From the NCBI GenBank assembly GCA_028281425.1, contig JANQJX010000160.1:1-6227 (forward strand): 6,227 nucleotides of DNA, in the 5' to 3' direction. The notes below the pieces were generated by a model, which saw nothing but the letters and a program-made list of their open reading frames with translations, was not told the origin of the DNA and made no database searches. A program made the position numbers and the translations under genes. Below, one piece after another: positions 1-5,608 of this stretch (position 1 is the first letter of the stretch; each line of letters starts with the position of its first letter). This DNA is from Simkania sp. GTDB taxonomy: Bacteria; Chlamydiota; Chlamydiia; Chlamydiales; Simkaniaceae.

Positions 1-416
1 ATTTCTTCTAAAACGTGCATATCTTCTGGTGGAACAAGACCCACTTCCATTTCCTCTGTGCGGATCAAAACACGCTCTCCTTCGTAGAAAGCTTTTTGGA
101 TTGCCTTCAAAATATCACTCTCCATTTTGCTTTCTTTTTGCCTCTTCTTTTTCTCTTTTTGAGTTTTTGCTTGAAGCGCTTCTAGCCCAACTTCGACTGC
201 ACTTTTGATTGCACGGCAAACGAACTTGTCTAGTTTTTTGTCGGTGAAAGAAATAGATGGGAACACCTTGTACTTGCCGTTAACAAGGCGGATATATCCT
301 GGCCAGGCCCTTTTTCGAAGCAACAAGAAATTTCCGAAGGGATCCATTTGCAACCTAAGAGAATTTATGGGATGTATCAGCGAAACAGAGCCTGTAGATT
401 TTTCTAGATTGGACAT
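1..416 (-). CDS. Unrecognised Lys-rich protein, C-terminus beyond left edge
   Basis: The minus strand is open from an in-frame stop just upstream of 416 to the window edge with no stop, so the gene is partial at its C-terminus. Two starts are possible: ATG at 416 or ATG at 347. The second gives a protein beginning MDPFGNFLLLRKRAWPGYI. From the 347 start, about 115 residues are visible: a basic aromatic N-terminal part (GYIRLVNGKYKVFPSISF), a KKLDKF segment, then a strongly charged run (KTQKEKKKRQKESK) likely to be helical, followed by a more ordinary stretch with VGLVPPEDMHVLEE at the edge. I do not recognise a family and see no transposase catalytic motif in the visible part. The region upstream of 347 is conserved at DNA and partly at protein level (HPINSxRLQ) in the element at 4818-5063, so the ORF belongs to a dispersed repeat whose terminus is at about 429. 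A TATAAT on the minus strand at 465-460 lies outside the repeat and could drive it, but its -35 is poor. Confidence 0.5.
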   Translation of the reverse strand, partial: MSNLEKSTGSVSLIHPINSLRLQMDPFGNFLLLRKRAWPGYIRLVNGKYKVFPSISFTDKKLDKFVCRAIKSAVEVGLEALQAKTQKEKKKRQKESKMESDILKAIQKAFYEGERVLIRTEEMEVGLVPPEDMHVLEE

Positions 417-431
417 GCGAAATGTGGACTA
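1..431 (-). mobile_element. Right-hand terminus of a larger TA-flanked element or dispersed repeat
   Basis: Read on the minus strand from 431, the sequence is TA followed by GTCCACATTTCGCATGTCC. This resembles the left terminal repeat of the element at 4818 (TA-ACCTACATTTCGCGTGCCC). Further inside, the 42 bases at 347-388 match 4858-4899 at 39 of 42 positions in inverted orientation, and weaker similarity continues to about 310. The other end is outside the window. The unit contains the unrecognised minus-strand ORF. That the ORF is carried by the element, rather than being a host gene whose start was captured, is inference. Confidence 0.55.
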
Positions 432-469
432 AAGGGAAAAATAGGGTCCAATCTGGGGGATTATATATT

Positions 470-505
470 AGGAGGGACTAAATCATGAAACTCTTATCGA
501 TTTAG
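470..505 (+). other. Strong Shine-Dalgarno followed by a six-codon ORF
   Basis: AGGAGGG at 470-476 lies 8 bases before an ATG at 485, which opens a six-codon frame (MKLLSI) ending in TAG at 503-505. The terminator hairpin of the opposite-strand outer-membrane gene follows directly. There is no downstream plus-strand gene to regulate, so this is either chance or the remnant 5' end of a lost gene; MKLL would suit the start of a signal peptide. Confidence 0.2.
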
Positions 506-534
506 AAAAAATTAGGGATGCTTTAGCATCCCTA
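504..534 (-). terminator. Rho-independent terminator of the outer-membrane protein gene
   Basis: TAGGGATGC (513-521) and GCATCCCTA (526-534) form a perfect 9-bp stem around a TTTA loop. On the minus strand the stem is followed by ATTTTTTCT, a proper U-tract. It lies about 40 bases past the stop codon of the outer-membrane gene. On the plus strand the trailing sequence TTTATATC is a much weaker tract. Confidence 0.85.
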
Positions 535-573
535 TTTATATCTTATCAGATCTGATCATGGATGTTTATTTCT

Positions 574-1719
574 TTAGAAATCAAACTTAACATCAAGAGT
601 GATCCCATGCATACTTACGTCTTCTGAATATCTTTCATATTTCAAGACTTGGGCATCATCTATCTTTAGCATCTGATTTTGTCTCCACCAGTACTGTCCT
701 TCAAATCCAAGGCCAATGCCGATATGTTGTTTACGTTCATTGACATATCTATCATAACGTAAACCCAATTGAAATTGTGTTGTTGGTGAAAACGCATGTC
801 GATTTGCATTTAAGCGAATGCGATTGGATGGATTTCCTGTCCATTTTTCCTTGTGGTCCACATCAAAATAGCCAAAAAGAATTGCTCCAGAAACATTTCC
901 AAAAATGCTAAACCCACACCCTAAATGCCACTTAGATTGAACACCAGTACGTGGTCCAAGTCCCCAGAAATCACAGGTATCTTTAATATGAACCGTATTG
1001 ATTCCAAGACCAAGCTCATTATCATTTTGAGGCTTTCCAGTATAGCGTACGATTTGTTCTTGATCAATCCAAGCACTTTTCAAACCCCAATGAGGACGAA
1101 AAGAGAGCTTACAACTGACAAAATAAGCACGTCCCAGTTCTAAATCAACTGCTGAATAGTTCAAATCATATTGAGATTTAGCACTATGACAGAAAACAAA
1201 TCGATGGTCTGGATTTGTAGTCGTTGCAACAATTCCTGATGAACCTTTAAGAGGAATCGTACTGCTGTTTAACCCAGCACTTGTTGAATCACTACCACTT
1301 GTATCATACCAAGTATACTGAAAGTTAGCATCCCAACCATCATGATCAAAATTGTAACCAAGGCCAACACGCAAGCCCCAATCCCAACTAAAATCCATAT
1401 CTTTGGTGCGACCTTTTACCGGTAGCGCTCCAATAGGATCTTGATCTGAATATGCATATTCTGTTCCACCTACTTTAGCATGCCAATAAAGCAAATCTAA
1501 AGTAAGATACCAACTATGGCAGCCACACCCGCGCACTTCAGGGCGAGCAATTGCTGTGGTACACCCACAATTTCCCATGGCAGTATCGGTACGTACTTGC
1601 GGCATTTGTCTTTCAAGACTCGTTACCCGTGAGTCCATATCCATAGCCGCAAAAGCTGTGGACGAAACCAAAAGGGAAACAATGGCGATTGGAATCTTTC
1701 TTAAAAAGTCCAACTTCAT
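574..1719 (-). CDS. Cysteine-rich MOMP-like / Lpg1974-family outer-membrane barrel protein
   Basis: The 381-residue product begins with a typical Sec signal peptide (basic MKLDFLRK, hydrophobic IPIAIVSLLVSS, AFA cleavage site near residue 24). A short polar stretch that may form a coiled coil follows (about 27-40). Next come two CGC motifs (C51/C53 and C65/C67), then alternating aromatic and polar strands typical of a transmembrane beta-barrel: WYLTLDLLYWHAK, WDWGLRVGLGYNF, QFQLGLRYDRY. The final residue is Phe (DVKFDF), as expected for a BAM-recognised barrel. Eight cysteines are visible (51, 53, 65, 67, 177, 203, 249, 268). Chlamydial envelopes are stabilised by disulfide-linked outer-membrane proteins, so cross-linking or a porin role is a reasonable inference, but neither is shown here. 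The overall pattern resembles the MOMP-like and Legionella Lpg1974 families found in environmental chlamydiae. The start is supported by GAGG five bases before the ATG. No convincing promoter was found in the very AT-rich upstream DNA. The gene is monocistronic, with its own terminator. Confidence 0.8.
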   Translation of the reverse strand: MKLDFLRKIPIAIVSLLVSSTAFAAMDMDSRVTSLERQMPQVRTDTAMGNCGCTTAIARPEVRGCGCHSWYLTLDLLYWHAKVGGTEYAYSDQDPIGALPVKGRTKDMDFSWDWGLRVGLGYNFDHDGWDANFQYTWYDTSGSDSTSAGLNSSTIPLKGSSGIVATTTNPDHRFVFCHSAKSQYDLNYSAVDLELGRAYFVSCKLSFRPHWGLKSAWIDQEQIVRYTGKPQNDNELGLGINTVHIKDTCDFWGLGPRTGVQSKWHLGCGFSIFGNVSGAILFGYFDVDHKEKWTGNPSNRIRLNANRHAFSPTTQFQLGLRYDRYVNERKQHIGIGLGFEGQYWWRQNQMLKIDDAQVLKYERYSEDVSMHGITLDVKFDF

Positions 1720-1947
1720 TTTTACCTCAAGGGGGTTGATTAAATAATTTTCACTCTAATTTTTCATATAAATGATAACGAGCATTTAATAAAGTTTTTT
1801 TTAAATTTATTTTATTAATTCTACTTTATTTTTATCCTTGCTTCTTAATTGGAATTGCAAGTCGTTACCGGAAACCGCCAATAAGCTGTTTCTTCCTTTA
1901 GATCCATAAGTACGAATTCTAATATTATTTGTACAGTTTTTTTACTA

Positions 1948-1993
1948 TTTTTTTTAAAAAAAATCGAAATTAAAAAAAATCGAAAAAAATTTT
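1948..1993. repeat. A-tract direct repeat block
   Basis: A T8A8 palindrome at 1948-1963 overlaps two direct copies of AAAAAAAATCGAAA starting at 1956 and 1972, a 16-base period. Such tracts are likely to bend DNA. Any regulatory role for the outer-membrane gene about 230 bases away is speculation. Confidence 0.5.
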
Positions 1994-2023
1994 ATAATTA
2001 AAAATGTAGGGAAAAAAATAAAC

Positions 2024-2085
2024 TACTGAAAATCAAAGATTCATGTTGAGATTATTGCAAGCTGAGATAAAATTCATTTTCAGTA
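2024..2085. repeat. 10-bp inverted repeat with 42-base spacer
   Basis: TACTGAAAAT at 2024-2033 is a perfect inverse of ATTTTCAGTA at 2076-2085. There is no T-run suited to a terminator and no adjacent gene in phase. It could be a small RNA stem, a degenerate element pair or chance in AT-rich DNA. Confidence 0.4.
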
Positions 2086-2158
2086 ATTAAACAAATTTTT
2101 GCTGGTTTAAACATCATTCAAAAATATTTTTTGGTAATTTTAATCGATTTTTGCGAAA

Positions 2159-2184
2159 GAGAGGGAATGCGAAATGTAGATGAG
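2159..2184 (-). repeat. Lone copy of the mobile-element terminus
   Basis: These 26 bases match the reverse complement of 4815-4840, the left end of the complete element and its flank, at 22 of 26 positions. They include the uninterrupted core GCGAAATGTAG and the adjoining GAGAGGG. The expected flanking TA reads GA here. No partner terminus was found to the left within the intergenic region, so this is a solo or decayed end. Confidence 0.6.
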
Positions 2185-2198
2185 CTCGGAGCTCATCT
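2178..2198 (-). terminator. Perfect palindrome downstream of rpoD, possible terminator
   Basis: AGATGAGCTC and GAGCTCATCT flank a single G: 10-bp arms, in practice an 8-bp stem with a 5-base loop. It starts 86 bases beyond the rpoD stop codon. On the minus strand it is followed by ACATTTCGC rather than a clean U-tract, so intrinsic termination is uncertain. It abuts and slightly overlaps the lone element end, so it may instead be part of a repeat. Confidence 0.35.
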
Positions 2199-2283
2199 CA
2201 TATCTGCACTTATTCAAAAAGCCGATGCCGCGAAATAGGTGGCAGGGGGATTAACCAATTTATTTCTAAACTAAGAAGAACCC

Positions 2284-3948
2284 TTATTCTTGTTCCATGA
2301 TATCAAGAAATGCCTGAAGTTGTTTTGAGCGAGTAGGATGGCGCATCTTGCGAAGCGCTTTTGCTTCAATTTGGCGTACCCTTTCTCGAGTGACTTTGAA
2401 TTGAACGCCTACTTCTTCAAGTGTCTTTGGTTTTCCATCAAGAAGGCCAAACCGCTCAATCAAAACAGTTCTTTCTCGATCGGTCAGTGTCGAAAGAACT
2501 TCATTGAGTTTATCTTTTAAAATGGAATATCCCGTTGCTTCATCAGGAGACTCAATCGTTGTATCTTCAAGGAAATCACCAAATTGACTCTCACCACTAT
2601 CACCCACTTCTGCTTGAAGAGAAATAGGATGTTGAGCAATTTTATAGATCTCACGAACTTTTTCAGGAGTTAAACCCAGTTCTATGGCCAATTCTTCAGG
2701 CGTTGGCTCTCTTCCCGTCTCCATCATCAGTTTTTTTGCTCCACGTAAAACCTTATTGATGGTTTCAATCATATGAACAGGAATACGAATTGTCCGAGCC
2801 TGATCAGCAATAGCACGAGTTACAGCTTGCCGAATCCACCAAGTTGCATAAGTTGAAAATTTATATCCCCGTCGGTACTCAAACTTCTCAACAGCCTTCA
2901 TGAGCCCCATATTTCCTTCCTGAATGAGATCAAGGAAAGAAAGACCTCGATTTGTATATTTCTTTGCAATAGAAATAACAAGTCGAAGATTGGACTCGAC
3001 CATTTCTCTTTTAGCTTCTTGGCTTTTATCCATCCACCTTTGAAGCATTCTCACATCTTTTTTGAACTTATCAATCGTACGTCCAGCGCACAGCTCTCGT
3101 TTATTTAATTTTCTCTTGGCAGCAATGAGTTTTGCTTTAGCGAAACGATTTTTTTCAGCACGTGGGATGAGTTCCTGAATCTCTTTTTCAAGGGATAAAA
3201 AGCGATCATAAGCCGTTAAAACCACTTCTCCAAAATCTTCTGTGATATTGTGTCTAAAATGCATCTGCCTTAAATAGGCCTGCATCCGAATGTTACACTT
3301 TTCAATTTCTTCGGAAAGTTTAACTTTTTCGACCCTACTAAGGGTTATGAATTGATTTTTGAGAAGAAGCTCTTCAAAAATAGTATCTTCTTTCTTCAAA
3401 AGATCACACAATTTAGGAAGCTTTTTTAGAAAAGAATTTTTGTCATCAATTTCTTTTTCTGCAATAATCTTGTCAAATCTTTCTTTACCGCTGATAAGAT
3501 AATAAGCAATAGAAATCGCTTCTCTTGTAGAATACCTAAAGCGCATAATAATTTTTTCTACCTGAATTTGCGCTTTTTCTATCCTTTTAGAAATTTCCAC
3601 CTCTTCTTCTCGAGTGAGAAGCGGCACCGACCCCATTTCTTTTAAATACATTCGAACCGGGTCGTCCGAACTTCCTGCCATACGTTTAGGAAGGGTTTCC
3701 ATTTCCTTGACTTCTTTTTTCCTTTCTTTTTGACGTTCAACTTCTGTTTGATTTAGAATTTGAATATCCATTCCACTGAGAAAGATAAGAACTTCATCAA
3801 TCTGCTCAGCAGAATCAAAATTCATAGGGAGGACTTCATTAATCTCCTCATAGGTGATAAATCCTTGTTCTTTTGCAATAGCAACAAGCTCTTCAATTTT
3901 TTGTTGATGTTGAGGATCAAAGCCCTGACTAAAACCGGGTTTACTCAT
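2284..3948 (-). CDS. rpoD: RNA polymerase primary sigma factor (sigma-66/RpoD)
   Basis: This is the 554-residue housekeeping sigma factor, which directs RNA polymerase to -10/-35 promoters; chlamydial sigma-66 is about 570 residues. Domains in order: region 1.1 (about 10-65, [20 protein letters not shown]); region 1.2 (about 96-124, [21 protein letters not shown]); a non-conserved Lys/Glu-rich insert (about 125-310); region 2 (about 317-395) with [12 protein letters not shown], the 2.3/2.4 promoter-melting and -10 recognition segment [19 protein letters not shown], and RTIRIPVH; region 3 (about 396-475); region 4 (about 482-550) with the -35 helix-turn-helix TLEEVGVQF...[20 protein letters not shown]. 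All core motifs are intact. AGGAG lies just before the ATG. A weak upstream promoter pair (TTGGTA at 4011-4006, TAATTT at 3987-3982 on the minus strand, 18-base spacer) is possible. The gene is divergent from the CoiA-like gene. Confidence 0.98.
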   Translation of the reverse strand: MSKPGFSQGFDPQHQQKIEELVAIAKEQGFITYEEINEVLPMNFDSAEQIDEVLIFLSGMDIQILNQTEVERQKERKKEVKEMETLPKRMAGSSDDPVRMYLKEMGSVPLLTREEEVEISKRIEKAQIQVEKIIMRFRYSTREAISIAYYLISGKERFDKIIAEKEIDDKNSFLKKLPKLCDLLKKEDTIFEELLLKNQFITLSRVEKVKLSEEIEKCNIRMQAYLRQMHFRHNITEDFGEVVLTAYDRFLSLEKEIQELIPRAEKNRFAKAKLIAAKRKLNKRELCAGRTIDKFKKDVRMLQRWMDKSQEAKREMVESNLRLVISIAKKYTNRGLSFLDLIQEGNMGLMKAVEKFEYRRGYKFSTYATWWIRQAVTRAIADQARTIRIPVHMIETINKVLRGAKKLMMETGREPTPEELAIELGLTPEKVREIYKIAQHPISLQAEVGDSGESQFGDFLEDTTIESPDEATGYSILKDKLNEVLSTLTDRERTVLIERFGLLDGKPKTLEEVGVQFKVTRERVRQIEAKALRKMRHPTRSKQLQAFLDIMEQE

Positions 3949-4042
3949 GTTCTCCTGAAGATTTTCATTAGAAGGGTTGAAAAATTAGGCAATCCTTTTT
4001 ATATTTACCAAGACTTAATTTTTAAATATCAAAAAAAATTAA

Positions 4043-4056
4043 AAAAAGATCTTTTT
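4043..4056. promoter_or_regulatory. 14-bp palindrome between divergent rpoD and CoiA-like genes
   Basis: AAAAAGATCTTTTT is perfectly self-complementary and lies between the two divergent starts, just before a possible plus-strand -10 (TAAAAT at 4058-4063). It could be an operator or simply a product of AT richness; no matching -35 was found for the candidate -10. Confidence 0.2.
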
Positions 4057-4081
4057 CTAAAATAGGCTTAGTTGTATTTTG

Positions 4082-4118
4082 TAAGGAGAGCTCCTTAATG
4101 TCAAGGCCAATTCAATAA
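4082..4118 (+). promoter_or_regulatory. Hairpin-masked Shine-Dalgarno and six-codon leader ORF
   Basis: TAAGGAG (4082-4088) and CTCCTTA (4091-4097) are perfect inverse arms, so the strong AAGGAG ribosome-binding sequence can be folded away as a 6-bp stem with a 4-base loop. ATG at 4098 directly follows and opens a six-codon frame (MSRPIQ) that stops at 4116-4118, five bases before the GTG of the CoiA-like gene. The GTG has only a weak site of its own, so translational coupling from the leader is a plausible inference. Confidence 0.35.
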
Positions 4119-4122
4119 AGAA

Positions 4123-4818
4123 GTGCAACTTTTTGCCTACGATAAGTCAACTATTGTTTATTCTGAGTTAGCAAGCAAAAAAACCACTTATCTTTGTCCT
4201 CAATGTGGAGGGAAGCTGCGCCTTAAAAAAGGTCTTCATAGGCGTCCTCATTTTTTTCATATGAACCGCCCGAAAGGATGTTTCCAAGGAAGAAAAAGTC
4301 TTCTTCATCAAATCATTCAAAAATCTCTTTTAACTTTTTTACCCCCAAAAGAGTGCTTTCTTGAAAAGAGGTTTTTGTCTATTGGCCGCATTGCTGATTT
4401 TGTTTGGGAACCTAAAAAATGGATATTTGAAGTACAATGTTCTCCTATTACTCTTAGCGAAGTCAAAAATCGCATCCAAGATTATCGTGCGATTGGCTAC
4501 AGAGTATTTTGGATACTTCACGATAGGCAATTTAATAGAAAGCGCATTTCTTCTGCTGAATTTTATTTGCGTAAAAAACAAGCTTCCTTTTTCACTTCGA
4601 TCAATGAGCAAGGAAAAGGTCTGTTTTACGATCAACATGAATGGTTTTTGAGATTTCAAAGACTAGAAAAAAGTCAAAAAATTCCAATCCATCTTCACTC
4701 TCCCAAAATGTCCAAGCCAATATTTGTCAAAGAAACCATTTCCCTTGATTGGAGAAAAAGACTTAAAAATATTCTTTCCTTTTATTATGCCCTTCTTCTT
4801 AAAATTTTAACCCACTAA
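4123..4818 (+). CDS. CoiA-like competence protein / putative PD-(D/E)XK nuclease
   Basis: The 231-residue product has the CoiA layout. An N-terminal zinc-ribbon-like part carries C25-P-Q-C28 and H43-F-F-H46 (possible ligands). A nuclease-like core follows, with R89-I-A-D92 and E103-V-Q105-C-S-P-I, then an R-x-x-x-Y-x-x-x-G-Y segment leading to VFWIL, and a basic, less conserved C-terminal third ending in a hydrophobic stretch. In streptococci CoiA is needed for transformation at the recombination step; whether this copy works in DNA uptake, repair or phage-related processing is not known. The frame has no upstream ATG (a stop occurs at 4096-4098), and GTG at 4123 gives an N-terminus matching the family. 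Its stop codon TAA is formed by the TA target plus the first base of the inserted MITE. Without the MITE the same frame would still end TAA. It is convergent with the DUF3592-like gene. Confidence 0.75.
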   Translation: MQLFAYDKSTIVYSELASKKTTYLCPQCGGKLRLKKGLHRRPHFFHMNRPKGCFQGRKSLLHQIIQKSLLTFLPPKECFLEKRFLSIGRIADFVWEPKKWIFEVQCSPITLSEVKNRIQDYRAIGYRVFWILHDRQFNRKRISSAEFYLRKKQASFFTSINEQGKGLFYDQHEWFLRFQRLEKSQKIPIHLHSPKMSKPIFVKETISLDWRKRLKNILSFYYALLLKILTH

Positions 4819-5063
4819 CCTACATTTCGCGTGCCCTCTCTAAAAAATTCACATGCGCTGTTTCGCTGTTACACCCCATAAATTCTTTTAGGTTGCAAAC
4901 TTATCCATTCGAAAATTTATTCCCATTTCCGAAAACAGTCACAGTCTGTATCTCTTTTTCCAAGGTAAGGAAAGAAATATCAGCTTTTTTAGTATAGCAG
5001 ATCAAAAAAATCATTTTATCATAGATGATAAAGGGAAAGATAGGTGGCACGCGAAATGCGGGT
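4818..5063. mobile_element. 246-bp MITE-like element with terminal inverted repeats and TA duplication
   Basis: The left end ACCTACATTTCGCGTGCC (4818-4835) and the inverse of the right end, ACCCGCATTTCGCGTGCC (5046-5063), agree at 16 of 18 positions. TA flanks both sides (4816-4817 and 5064-5065), as expected for IS630/Tc1-mariner-type insertion. No transposase is encoded. A start-less frame runs from the left end to TAG at 4995-4997 and includes HPINSFRLQ, matching the frame upstream of the left-edge ORF, so the element looks like an internally deleted relative of that unit. A helper transposase would have to come from elsewhere in the genome. Assignment to IS630 is inferred only from the TA duplication and size. 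Confidence 0.8.
5007..5032 (-). terminator. Weak AT-rich terminator inside the MITE
   Basis: TTTATCAT (5015-5022) and ATGATAAA (5025-5032) are perfect inverse arms. On the minus strand the hairpin is followed after four bases by a run of seven T, which would suit termination of the DUF3592-like transcript entering the element. The stem has little GC, so its strength is doubtful. Confidence 0.3.
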
Positions 5064-5526
5064 TAATTCTCATAAGATCGATTGAACTGAAATTTAAGAA
5101 GAAAAAAATAGACTAAAACAAAAAGAGAAACAATGAGATAAACTCCTTCTTTCAAAGGAAAAGAGCGCATCAATCGTGATTGATTGGGATTTTTGGGGTT
5201 TAACCAAACAGAGTTTATGACTTCTTTTTTTTTGTTAATTGCTTCCTGAGCTAAGTAGATATTGGGATAAATGGGTTTTGAAAAACAAAAAGACTGGGAA
5301 TAAAATTCTTCCCCAAACATGTAATGATAAGTCACTTCAATCATATATTTTCCGAAACTTACTTTTCTTAGATCCCAGCTATCAACGACTCCTGGAACTT
5401 CAGTAGGATAGAGAAAATAGTCATGAAGCTTAAGAAAAAATTTTAAGCTTATAGATATGATAACAAAAGAAGATAAAATTAAAAGGACTCTAAATAAATA
5501 CTTAAAAATTCCTTGGGATTCTCCAT
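5063..5526 (-). CDS. DUF3592-like two-TM membrane protein, disrupted or non-ATG 5' end
   Basis: The solid frame runs from 5524 to the stop at 5063-5065. It encodes a first membrane helix (YLFRVLLILSSFVIISISL), a soluble beta-rich part (EVPGVVDSWDLRKVSFGKYM, then IEVTYHYMFGEEFYSQSF, then VWLNPKNPNQSRLM), and a second helix (GVYLIVSLFVLVYFFLLKF). This TM, small domain, TM layout with the Y-x-Y-x-x-x-G and NP-x-N-P-x-x-S-x-L patterns resembles DUF3592, a family of unknown function. The first in-frame ATG (5344) would discard the first helix and half the domain, so it is unlikely to be the true start. The nearby ATG at 5526 reads MENPKEF in a different frame; one extra base in the A5 run at 5504-5508 would join it to the main frame and give 154 residues. 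An ATT start at 5509 is another possibility. An upstream ATG at 5551 in the main frame meets TAA after seven codons. The stop codon is TA plus the last MITE base; before insertion it would have been TAG. Confidence 0.6.
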
Positions 5527-5533
5527 TTTAAAA

Positions 5534-5562
5534 TTGACCCATTTTTTCCATTTTGCTATATT
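5534..5562 (+). promoter_or_regulatory. Sigma-70-type promoter of rpsT
   Basis: TTGACC (5534-5539) and TATATT (5557-5562) are separated by exactly 17 bases, close to the consensus of the primary sigma factor encoded in this window. The predicted start near 5569 leaves a leader of about 40 bases before the rpsT ATG. The promoter lies only a few bases upstream of the 5' end of the divergent DUF3592-like gene. Confidence 0.75.
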
Positions 5563-5608
5563 GTGCCTGAGTGATTTATTTTTGTGAAATTTAAACAAAA
5601 AGAGCGTT

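Larger units (their letters stand above)
1720..2283. other. AT-rich intergenic region without a supported gene
   Basis: No credible coding frame or tRNA was seen. The stretch holds the promoter region of the outer-membrane gene on its left and the 3' end of the rpoD transcript on its right. It contains an 8T/8A block, a duplicated A8-TCGAAA tract (1956-1987), a 10-bp inverted repeat (2024-2085), a lone element terminus (2159-2184), a strong palindrome (2178-2198) and a weaker relic of element-like sequence (2224-2255). Confidence 0.6.

Noticed and set aside
406..454. Perfect 9-bp inverted repeat AGATTGGAC / GTCCAATCT
   Set aside because: It spans the element boundary with a 31-base spacer. 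Only one arm is inside the element, so it is not a terminal repeat, and chance is a sufficient explanation.
545..556. Perfect palindrome ATCAGATCTGAT beside the outer-membrane gene stop
   Set aside because: It has no loop and no T-run, and a much better terminator lies next to it. No function can be argued.
925..1143. Plus-strand open frame within the outer-membrane gene
   Set aside because: It lies wholly opposite a well-supported gene with signal peptide and barrel features, and its product shows no recognisable motif.
1770..1800. Possible Fur-like box (AAATGATAACGAGCATTT)
   Set aside because: It matches the Fur consensus only in GATAA and lacks the expected symmetry.
4339..4659. Opposite-strand and alternate-frame ORFs of about 100 codons inside the CoiA-like gene
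   Set aside because: They overlap the frame holding the CxxC, HxxH, RxxD and ExQ residues and have no own signals.
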